Of a stretch of DNA of 64,000 nt, positions 11,382 through 20,398 are shown one piece after another. The number at the start of each line of letters is the position of its first letter. The first letter of the stretch is position 1. A program made the translations under genes and the position numbers. Under the pieces are notes generated by a model. That model was not told the DNA's origin and ran no database searches. It saw nothing but the letters and a program-made list of their open reading frames with translations. This DNA is from Lagopus muta. Lineage: Eukaryota > Chordata > Aves > Galliformes > Phasianidae. The DNA is taken from assembly GCF_023343835.1 (NCBI RefSeq), contig NC_064438.1:18682077-18746076 (forward strand), in the 5' to 3' direction.

Positions 11382-14300
11382 CTAGAATTAAAAGGAAAAA
11401 TAGGTGAAGAGTAAAGTTAGGTTCAATTCATTCAAGTCTTACTGCTTTTTGTGATAACAGTTATCTTCCTTGAGCTGTACATCATCAATGTGACAGTCTG
11501 ACTGGATAGCTGTTATCATTTATTTCCATCGCAGCTGTATGAAATATCAAGGACACCCTAGTGCCCAGCATTTCAGCTACATGATCCTGATGTGTTGCAC
11601 TTTCAGTAGTAAATGAAGAATGTAATTTCCAATGCCCCTGTACCTCCTCCCCAACCACAAAAAAAAGGGACTAGAGAAAACTGTATGAACAGTATTGGCA
11701 GGTGTCATATACAAGCAGAGAATGTCTTAAAGTTTCATACTTGTCCATGTGAAAAGAAAATGCTGTGAATTCTATCATTCAGAATAGATTGGAAAGAAAA
11801 ATCAAACAGTGAAATAATGGATGAACCTAGTGAAGCCATAAATTCAATGAGGCCAAAAGGTTTATGAATATTCTGAATCACTGACAATGGCCGGAGATAA
11901 ACAAAACAGCAATCAATCAAATTTTGAGGTATAATGGTAAAATACACCATGTTCCTTAATTGTACTCACATTGTTTTGGCTTTTTCCCATGTTTCTCCCC
12001 ATACATAAACTCCATGACGTCTGACCAAAACAGCACAGGAATCTGGGTATTCTTCCATTGCTTTTGCCATTCTTTCTTTGAGATCCTTCTCTTCCGGTGT
12101 ATTCTCAATAATGGGAACCACCAGTGTGTCATCATATCTAAGAGAAAAATAGATTTAAATATATCTTAAACATGAAACAAAATGTTTGGAAGAGATCTAC
12201 CTTATACCTCAACTCTTCCATTAGAAAGAGCTTCTCCTTTGCATAAAGGTATTAACAGATTCTCAGCACTAGAGATTTTTAAGCCTCTCTTGTGAGTCAC
12301 ACTGCAGTAAAAGAATTGAGGAATGTATCCCACTTTCATGACCTGCTGGCAGTATCTGAACCATACTTGAGGCACAAAAAGAAAATAACACTTTAATGTA
12401 TTAGATATAGTTGTTTGTTCACGTATCATCACTTTGTAGTTAGGTCCTTTTGCAACTTTTTCAGACTTTCTTCATCCTGTATTGGCATCGCGTACAAGCT
12501 TGATCTCAGATTAAATTATTCAAAAGAATCATATCACAAAGAAGGAAACAAAACTGTTTGCTGGAGCGCAGAAAAAAATTGAATTTAGGTAGTCCAAAAA
12601 GCCCCTGGAAAAAAAGATTGTCCTTCTAAGGCATATAAATAGAAAGTAAGTGTCAACACATGAAAAATAAATTCTTCTCTGATAGAGTGGTTGGTGGGCT
12701 ACATGTGATCTTAAGAAAGCCTGAGAACCCCAGTTCCAAAGACAAGATGATGCATGTTCCTCAGTGGAACTTGCCTAAGAGTTTCTTGTGAAGGAGATTG
12801 GGATATTTGGCATTGTTTGAACCTTAATTAACACTGGCAGAAACTTGTTTAAATAGTTTTTAATAAGTCCCCAGTTCACATTCGGATTTATCATTGAGAT
12901 CTCGTTGATATTTCAAGAGTGGATGCTAGCAGAACTTATAAAAAACACAGAGGGGAAGCAATGGTAGAATTAATATAGCCTGTACCTCTTATTAAATATT
13001 TACAAAATGTAGAGGTCTCATGTCTTACAGTTTTCAATGCTGATGCTTTTCCCAAAGAAGTGTATAAATTAGTGAGGAAAGAAAATTCAGTGTTTGTAGG
13101 TTTACTTCATCTTTTTACTTGTCTCTCATATATACTAGTCATTAAATTTAGATTTGGAGTGAGTGCTACCAGTTAGGACATTACAACTAAGGGATTGGTT
13201 TCCTAGTTTCTACTCTGTGCTCAGACATTAGTTTGGAAGCAAGTATAAACATCACAAATTGATTCCTAATCATAACCTTTTTTTGTAAGAATCGTTAGCT
13301 ATAATAATAAAACCCACAGAAGACTCTGAAGGAGTTAAACTGTAGAGATAAAAAAATATTTTACTGAAACATAAGGAGCCTGCATTGAGACAAAAGTTCA
13401 TATAAAATACTTTGAGACAGTCTGAGATTTTGAAAGCTGTTTACTACAGATTTAATTCTACAGAAGCCAAAGGTAAAATTATTCAGGGATCATATTTAGG
13501 CCAGGAAATACTTCTGATTATCCTACCCATAACAGATTGCTTCCAGAATTTCTTTTGAATTCAGTGTGCAGTCTGGTGTGAGACAAGGCAATGGAATCTT
13601 GGATGGATGCATATGTACTTAGCAAACATGTAATCTGGAGCTTTGATTTTTTAATTTTCTTTTTTTTTTTTTTTTTTCTGATATGACAGCAGGATGACAC
13701 AGGACAATTTGTAGATACGGAATGCAATAAATACAGTGTTTCCTGACTAACATACAGGAATTTTGGAAATTCACAGTGCAAATCCAAAAAAAGGAAACTG
13801 TTGGTGTCGCTTTTTTCCCCAAACCAGTGTCAGACAGTTCCAGTATAAGGGATGTTTTTACTAGGAAGCTATGCCACATGAAAAACACAAATGCTAATGC
13901 TAACAAGAAGGTAAAGCTGGCAAGTCTACCAAAACTCCAAATAAAATATGTCCAGGCATCAGGCATAAAATCACATGCCAAACACATTGTTTGCTCCCTT
14001 GCCAAAGGGCAATTGTTATTTACAAAAATTTACATCAAAAAGTGGAAAGAATTTAGCATTTCAATTTTTCATCTAATTGTCACATATTATATAAAAGATG
14101 TTTGCTGGTCTCAATTCAACACTGTGGGTGGAGTCCTCAAAACAAGCCATCACACATAATTTGGAATAACTCAGCACTTACCTCAGAGCTCATCCTCGGA
14201 AAGTAATAACATTATCTTTAATGAGATGTTTATTCTGATTTTTCTTTCAGAAAAGTCCGTCAAGTAAAATCTGAAATCCTCAACTCTCTTAACTTGCTGT

Positions 14301-17300
14301 AAACTAGCGCAAGCAATGATATGTGAAGTCCACCCAAACACAGTTGCACTTTATCAATTCAGGCTAATGTTGGCTGGATACAGTTTAAGTTTAACATTGT
14401 ATAGATGTGTTAACAACTCTGTTCTTGAGATATTTGTCAAGACCTGGCTCTTTATTTAGTTTGTTTCTACAGCTCAGTGGACCGCAGTAACTTTGACTTG
14501 GCAAGATTTTATCTCAGATCTCTTCTATAGGCTTGAGACCTTTGTAGGAGAAGACAATGATTGATTTATTCCAGAGGTCTTGTTACTACTCATTTATAAT
14601 ACTTTATATTATACACTTGAACACACATAACTCAAATTACTTATCATCTGTTTTGCTGCAAACAAGCAATCAAATAGCACATCTCTGCTCTTAAAAATGT
14701 ACCGGTAATAGCCTCCTGAAGAACACTTCTGGATTCCTTTTATCATCTCCTGATGGGTAATAGTGAACTCACTCCCTGGGTAAAGAAGGGTAGCCATAAC
14801 AGCAGCCTTGGAATGAGTATGTATCACTGCACCTGCTCCTACAAAGAGAAAATATATACATATATATGTGAAAGGCATTTATTAAGAAAAAAAAAACATT
14901 ACTGTATTTGATTCATTTTCTTTGGCTAGGCATTGTAGCAAGTGGTGATCTACTGTATCAGAAGAAAAAATGCACAGCAGCCTAAATAAAGGTAGGAAAT
15001 AATTGCTCATCTATAAAGGGTAATTATAGATTATTTTAGGACAGCAGTGTCAACTTTTACTTAGTGACAAATTTCAGGAGAAAAACCATTTGCACAAAAG
15101 CAAGGAGAAACACTGTATAGTTTTTTTTGTTTGTTTTTGTTTTTAAATTGCTATAAAAACTAAAACACTCTAATAATTTTATCAGAAATTCGTGATTCTG
15201 AAAACTTCCCGAACTTATTTGTAACAGTTAAATACTCCTACTTTATGCAAGCAGTATTTCTCAATTATCCATTGATTCTCTGAAAAAAAAACAAGCAAAA
15301 AAAATTATCTGCTTGTCCCATGATGGAAAGATATTAAATAATTGTAATTAACTCTACGAACGTGGCTGCAGTGTTGCCAAAAATATGAATTTTCCTCAGG
15401 TACGTAGAGAAGTTTCTTATGCAGGAAGACTAGATGAGCCTCCTTAAATCCTTTTAAAAGTAACACATGTAAATCTTCCACAATAGAAAAATATCTCTAT
15501 TGCTGTCAATCTGCAGACATTCCACTCAGTGCAGGTGTACAGATCATTTGCAGCTCAAGTACCTCCAACAGCTTTTCCCAAAGTGGGACTGCAAGCCGTG
15601 TTGCTACCTAAACATATCAAGGAATTGCATGAAATGAGCCTTCTTTAACATCTCTGACACCAGAAAAGGAAAAGGATGCTCAACTGGAAACTGGCACTAA
15701 AGAAAAGATTCATATTTTGTTCACTTAATAATTTAGAACCTTTGACAATAGCCAAGGCATGTCAAAGACTTCCCATTCCCTCCAACAAATTATTAATAGA
15801 CTGGGATAAAAATCAGTGCCGAAAAGATGATCTCAGGTGCAGCTATGTAGGAAGCTGTAGAAGTGGCTTACAGATGTTACTATGGATTACATTCTATTGT
15901 ATGTGTGCCTGTACAAATTTATTTATTTCACAGGCTCGTGTCTTTTTCACTGTGACTTTTATGTTTAAAGAATCTGGCACTGAATTTTAATTTTGTTGAC
16001 AATGTACATACGGTGTTTCAGTCAACAGTAAGGCAAAAAGATTTGCCACATACCTCTCATAGTGTAGGCGTTCATAAAAAGAGGTGTGCACTGGCTTTTC
16101 TTTAGTTTCTTGTGTGCTGGGGGACCACTGATGTCCTGCTCGTTCATGTCACAAACAAACATATCTTCTGGCTGTATCAGAGAAATTATTTTTACCTGTG
16201 ATGCCCTGAAGAATTTCATTTTCCTTCTAAGGAGATATATACATACAGAAACACAACATATTTAATATAGAATGCAATTTCAACTTCGTAAAAATTCTGT
16301 AGTACGCTGTGTTCATTCTACCCACCAACACTAATTATCATTGCTGTCTAAGGTAAATGAACATTTGGTACTGTCTTGCAGTACTGCTGCTGAGGAGTAC
16401 TAAAACTCAAACTTTCTAAGAAAGGAGATGGCCTATATCTAAATAACAGACCATGAAAAGCTCAAGAGAAAAAGTAGTAACTTACAAAAAAAAAAAAAAA
16501 AAAAAAAAAGCTTTACAGAAATGTTTCCTTTGTATTAAAAAGCTATAGCTGTTGAATTATCTACAGTAGAAATAAAACAGCCTCATTTTAAAAAAATAAC
16601 AGAAAATACAGTTGCAAGAGATCTGCTTACTCATTATGCTCAATCCACTGCTGCCGCTAAAAAAGAGCAAGACATCACAGCCTTGCCATATTATGCCTTT
16701 TCCTGTCTTATTTGCTAATGTGGCTAGCAAGCACTATGCAAAACTTCAAGTTTCTATAGGCAAAAAGATTCCTTTCACATTTCCTTGTATTTCCCCTCAG
16801 AGCTGTAAAACAATTCTTCCTATTGTCATAAAATAGTTATCATTTACCATTTTCCCCTCCACTTATATTTTAGGGGTTTTGCAGTTCCAGGAAAGGAAAG
16901 ACATAAAACAGCCAACATCACCTTTTCTTGGAGAAAGCCTTTATTTACTAAGAAGACCAAGAGAAAAGATTTCCAATCACTCAAATCACAAGAAACAGAA
17001 AAGAGGTGTTAAAGCATAATATGTGTGTACTACAGTAACTTGAAACTCAGATAGCTAGAAAGCCATTTAATCTTGAAAAAGAAAAAAGCTGATCTAGAGT
17101 AACTTTCAGTCAAACTTTGCTTTATGCCATGCTGGCCACAGGCTTGCTTCGGTAGCTGAGTACTTAAGAGAAGAAATTCAGTTATTTCAGCAATGCAGAC
17201 GATAGTATTGTAAGCCTTACTCTATGCAAGGAAAAATAAAACACTAAGCATAAGTAGTTTTACCCACCTGAAGATAAGCTCTGAGGTAGAAATAAAGTTA

Positions 17301-20109
17301 AACATACCTGTATTCTTTCCTTCTGGACTCCTGAAGGAGCAATATAGATTTCATTCCTAAGAAAATTTGAAGATAGGTAAAATATTAAAAACCACGTCTT
17401 TCTAACAGCATGAGCATTAGAGCTCTAGATTCACTGGAAAAGAAATAGCAAATCTAAACTGTGATAACAAATTTATCACTCTTCCATATATGTGGTCACA
17501 GGTAGATGGGGTTGTCTTTTGCTTTTGTTTGTTTTTTTTTTTTTAAATGCAGATGGATCACATAAGAGCTTAAAGGGATATCAAACAGTGCTTTCAACTT
17601 GACAAGAGATTCAAAATAGATGCAGAAAATGCAACTTTGTTTTCTCTGTAAAGGAAAACACAAAACCTTCCCCTGTAATAATCTCAAACTCGGCCCCTGG
17701 AATTCTGAAGAAAAAACAAAGAGAACAAAATAAATTGCAAGCAGACACTGACCTGTGGCAAAACTGGTACTTAAAAATCCACAGACTACCTATAAACAGT
17801 ATCAACTGTCTCTTGTATTATACAATGTAAATACTTTCATTTTTGTTCTAACTGCCTAATCTACATATGGCTACAAAATGCATTTGTGTGTTCATTTGCA
17901 CTGATTAAAAAATATCACTCAGTGCAATTAAGTGACAAATTCAAGTAGAAGTATATCCTTTCTTCCAATGTTTACATGATCAAAACCCATAAAAATATTG
18001 ATTTAAATTTAAATAATCTTAAAGTGGTAACTGAAATATTTTCAATAACAACAAAGAAAATCAGATTGCTATCTTGTACTTAATCACTCTTTGGTTTACG
18101 GAGCAATGCTTTAAATTCAGGAGCACAGAGACATCTAGTGAATAATTAGTCAAGTTACAGGTGTATCTCTCGAGAAGTGTGAGATGTTTAAATATTTTTC
18201 TCTCGTCTAGAAATTTATCATTCAGAAGAAGTGAAACAGGACAGCTGACAAAGAATTCTAGATCCAATTTTAATAATGCTATCCCACATCTTGGCATCTT
18301 CACCCTGAGTAGTTCCAATGAAGAGTGCAGTCAGTAATGTTGATCAGGACGTAAGATAAAACTAGCTGCTAGAACTTCAGTTGTTCTTATGGAACAATTC
18401 TAGGCTAGTCTACTTGCTCTTTGACTCATGGCTGTTCATTCTGAAACATACCTAACACTAATGCAGGTATAAAAATGAGTACAGTCATTCAGATTACAAT
18501 CATTAGCTACCATGTAAGATGTACTGGAAGCTACTCAAATATGTAGTCTGAGCTACGAAGTGAAAGAACTGTTGAAGAAAACTGTACTACTACATCAGTG
18601 TATTCTCTGCTGAAACCATGTGTCTTGTCAAAATGAACAAGAATTACATAGAAACAACAGAGAAAACAGCCTATATTCTGCCGCTGGTAAGAAATTAAGT
18701 GTTATGTAGATCTTTCTATAGATGAAGAACTTTAAAACCAAGAATCAATCCTCTTGTCACTCCTTTGATTACTTACTGCTGCTTTTTTTGCAAAACTATG
18801 CAGGGAAGTGAAGTGAATTGCATAAAGCCATTAGAAAACCACAAATATTGGTGTTTGGAGCTTTTATTTCAGATATATGTATATATGTGAAAAGTAATAG
18901 CTGTGTTGTTTCTTTTTTTAACATATACTGCATGCAACTGTATGTCAGAAAAAATGAGAGATCAGAAACTTTCAAGTTACAGTGTCCACGATTGGGCAGT
19001 GACAGACACTGGAAAGTATTTTGCAGAGTGAAGGTTTGTTTCTTTTCTTCAGCAGCCACTAGCAGGGGTTCTGTTTCCATTAGAAGCTTTGAAAGTATAA
19101 ATAGGAGTAATGAATAGGAGTAGTTAAAGAGCAAAGTGGTGCTTCTCAGATATACACCAAAAATTGTTTTGCTGTGCGGGTGCCACTTCAATTATGTCAA
19201 TAACAACTCCTTAGAAATTATCTCAGTAGAATAGAACTTTCTTTATTGAAGGAAATGCCTTGTCTGCGACAAATACAGGGTGGGATTAATCTCATATTAT
19301 CACTGAAAGCTTTTTGTGTAATCTAATCTAGATTCCACAGTCAGTGGAATGAAAAGGGGAAAATGAATCGCTCCTTAAAAGCAAGTAGTTTACCTTAGAG
19401 ACAGAAGAAGGATAGAAATAAGGTACTCTCTTAACTTGACTCTCTTTCTCCATTGAAAGAACCTCAATGATTAATTTAGGCCAAACATCTTCCCTTCTTT
19501 GCTTTAAATCTGCAGCAGCATTCATTTTCCCTTCTATCTTCTTCACTAGTTTCTGACTTTCAGACATCTGCCACAGAACAGAACTGCCCTCACCAATTAC
19601 AGCCAAGCTTTCTCTGCAAACGTCACGGAATGATCTGAGTTGGAGAGGACCTTTAAAGGCTGTGCAGTTTGTTGCTCTTCCACCTTTACTTACCCATGTT
19701 TCAGGCTGATTCCTCCACCAGTTCCCGTTACCCAGCCTAAACCATAGAACAGCCTACAAAGTTCAGGGATAAGATTTCTTGGATGTAACTTATCCTAAAA
19801 ACAAATTTAAAAAAAAACGACACATTAAAAGCCATCAGAAAACTAAGAATTTACAATCTGAAACTCAGTTTGAACGGGCTATAGTCATACTTCAGCACGA
19901 CGGTGTTATTTATGACTTTAATTACAAGAAGACTGTCCTTTCTTTTAGGACACGTCTTCCTAAGGCCTGGCTCGTTCTGGACCAAGCGCTGCTACCGCAG
20001 CCGACCCGTCACAGCCGTACGGCGCGCGGTAGCACGGCTGCCCCTTCGTTACCTGCGCCGCGTCGCGGCCGTCGGCGAGGCGGAGGCCGGGACCGTTGGC
20101 GGCAGCCAT
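11282..20109 (-). CDS. APIP: APIP, methylthioribulose-1-phosphate dehydratase (complete gene, 7 coding exons)
   Basis: Coding exons, read on the minus strand in order: 20053-20109, 19694-19794, 17308-17356, 16054-16171, 14703-14838, 11970-12137, 11282-11381. They total 729 nt, giving 242 aa plus stop, the length of human APIP. All introns are GT-AG and the phases join cleanly. The family is a class II aldolase-like zinc enzyme that dehydrates methylthioribulose-1-phosphate in cytosolic methionine salvage; the human protein also binds Apaf-1 and dampens caspase-9 activation (established knowledge). In this sequence the zinc ligands are His115 and His117 (IHTHSKAA) and His195 (VRRHGVY), the catalytic acid is Glu139 (HQEMIKG), and the active-site Cys97 (SQCTPLF) is present. 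The glycine-rich [11 protein letters not shown] segment is at residues 37-47. The start codon has a strong context (GCCATGG) and lies in the CpG island. The gene is divergent from PDHX. The family assignment is certain; the apoptotic role is carried over from mammals. Confidence 0.97.
11382..11969 (-). other. APIP: APIP intron 6
   Basis: 588 bp of AT-rich sequence with nothing recognised. Confidence 0.85.
11970..12137 (-). CDS. APIP: APIP coding exon 6 (third zinc ligand)
   Basis: Encodes residues 154-209 plus two bases of Met210 ([19 protein letters not shown] ... [18 protein letters not shown] ... AKT). It contains His195, the third zinc ligand. The acceptor is TCTTAG|A and the donor is AAT|GTGAGT. 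It is 168 nt, a multiple of three. Confidence 0.97.
12138..14702 (-). other. APIP: APIP intron 5
   Basis: The longest APIP intron. Open frames of about 128 codons occur on both strands near 13619-14159; the minus one runs through a poly(A)-coded lysine tract and neither looks like a protein family. No repeat element was recognised. Confidence 0.8.
14703..14838 (-). CDS. APIP: APIP coding exon 5 (zinc ligands and catalytic Glu)
   Basis: Encodes residues 109-153 plus two bases of Arg154 ([19 protein letters not shown] ... GGYY). It holds His115, His117 and Glu139. The acceptor TTTGTAG|GA is good. The donor CG|GTACAT is weak, with C at +4 and A at +5. Read-through would add about 30 codons and stop at 14609. 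Confidence 0.96.
14839..16053 (-). other. APIP: APIP intron 4
   Basis: AT-rich. A 104-codon plus-strand open frame in it has no recognisable protein features and is judged chance. Confidence 0.85.
16054..16171 (-). CDS. APIP: APIP coding exon 4
   Basis: Encodes residues 70-108 plus one base of Gly109 ([17 protein letters not shown] ... [14 protein letters not shown]). The acceptor is GATACAG|CCA and the donor is AGAG|GTATGT. It carries Cys97 of the substrate pocket and the [16 protein letters not shown] block conserved with mammals. Confidence 0.97.
16172..17307 (-). other. APIP: APIP intron 3
   Basis: AT-rich, holding the 24-base poly(A) tract. Nothing else was recognised. Confidence 0.85.
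16486..16509. repeat. Poly(A) tract, 24 bases, APIP intron 3
   Basis: A run of A on the plus strand is poly(T) in the APIP pre-mRNA sense, about 315 nt upstream of exon 4. It is too far away to be the exon 4 polypyrimidine tract. Confidence 0.95.
17308..17356 (-). CDS. APIP: APIP coding exon 3 (49-nt small exon)
   Basis: Encodes residues 53-69 ([17 protein letters not shown], the first Gly shared with exon 2). The acceptor is TTCTTAG|G and the donor is ACAG|GTATGT. The segment matches the conserved [13 protein letters not shown] block of APIP. It is too short to be seen as an open frame and was placed by homology and splice phase. Confidence 0.96.
17357..19693 (-). other. APIP: APIP intron 2
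   Basis: Bounded by good GT-AG sites. It contains the probable CR1 fragment at its 5' end and short A- and T-rich runs, and no coding sequence that I can support. Confidence 0.8.
19622..19668 (-). mobile_element. Probable CR1 fragment next to APIP exon 2
   Basis: AATGATCTGAGTTGGAGAGG followed by ACCTTTAAAGGCTG resembles the reverse complement of a CR1 3' end (AGTTGGAAGGGACCTTTAAAG). It is short and diverged. It lies in APIP intron 2, about 25 bp from the exon 2 donor, in the sense direction of APIP. Confidence 0.45.
19694..19794 (-). CDS. APIP: APIP coding exon 2
   Basis: Encodes residues 20-52 plus two bases of Gly53 ([13 protein letters not shown] ... [15 protein letters not shown]). The acceptor is TTTTTAG|GAT and the donor is CATGG|GTAAGT. 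It contains the conserved glycine-rich fold segment of the aldolase II family. A CR1-like fragment lies just beyond the donor at 19622-19668. Confidence 0.97.
20053..20109 (-). CDS. APIP: APIP coding exon 1
   Basis: Encodes residues 1-19, beginning [14 protein letters not shown] and ending DAAQ, in phase 0. The donor is CAG|GTAACG. This N-terminus is poorly conserved between species, but the exon boundary after Ala-Gln matches human APIP, where exon 2 also begins Asp-Lys. The exon is GC-rich and sits in the CpG island. Confidence 0.93.
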
Positions 20110-20259
20110 GGCGCCGTCGTGCGCTGGGTCCTGCCGCCGGGAGGCGTGCCGCGGCGCTGCCTGCCCGGCGCTCCTCGCGCGGAGCCGGCCGTATTCCCGA
20201 ACGCCCGCAGTCAGGCAGCGCTAGGGGCAGCCCCGCGACGGCGGCGAGGGCGAGGCAAG
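20110..20259. promoter_or_regulatory. APIP/PDHX bidirectional promoter core
   Basis: Only 150 bp separate the APIP start codon on the minus strand from the PDHX start codon on the plus strand. The stretch is very GC- and CpG-rich and holds no TATA box. Both transcription starts must lie in or very near it, so 5' UTRs are short or overlap the partner's first exon. A shared housekeeping promoter is inferred from the geometry and from the same arrangement in mammals. Confidence 0.85.
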
Positions 20260-20267
20260 ATGGCGGC
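20257..20267 (+). promoter_or_regulatory. YY1-type element on the PDHX start codon
   Basis: The sequence AAGATGGCGGC matches the strong YY1 consensus, and its ATG is the PDHX start codon. YY1 sites at this place and orientation are known at many TATA-less housekeeping and mitochondrial gene promoters, where they can act in both transcription and translation initiation. Binding here is inferred from the motif alone. Confidence 0.6.
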
Positions 20268-20398
20268 CTCCTGGTGGCGGAGCGGCGGCGCCGGGGTGCT
20301 GAGGTTGCTGCGAGGCGGGCGGCCCGTGCCGGGCGCTGGGCTGGCCTTGCCCGCCCGGGGAGGCTGGAGGCTCCTGCACGGCACGCAGGAGCTGCTGG
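20260..20398 (+). CDS. PDHX: PDHX coding exon 1 (mitochondrial presequence)
   Basis: Encodes residues 1-46 plus one base of Gly47. It begins [20 protein letters not shown] and ends LLHGTQELL. Arg-rich, acid-poor composition fits a mitochondrial targeting peptide, and HGTQ matches the human presequence end. The frame stays open upstream to 19903, but that upstream Met lies across the APIP side of the island. This ATG has a strong context (A at -3, G at +4) and aligns with the human start. The donor is CTGG|GTGAGT. Confidence 0.93.

Noticed and set aside
13619-14159. Opposed 127- and 128-codon open frames in APIP intron 5
   Set aside because: The minus-strand frame passes through a homopolymer-coded lysine run, neither shows domain features, and opposed frames of similar length suggest a chance gap in stop codons.
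18796-19191. 131-codon minus-strand frame and 99-codon plus-strand frame in APIP intron 2
   Set aside because: They overlap each other, have no domain features, and lie wholly within an intron defined by strong flanking exons.
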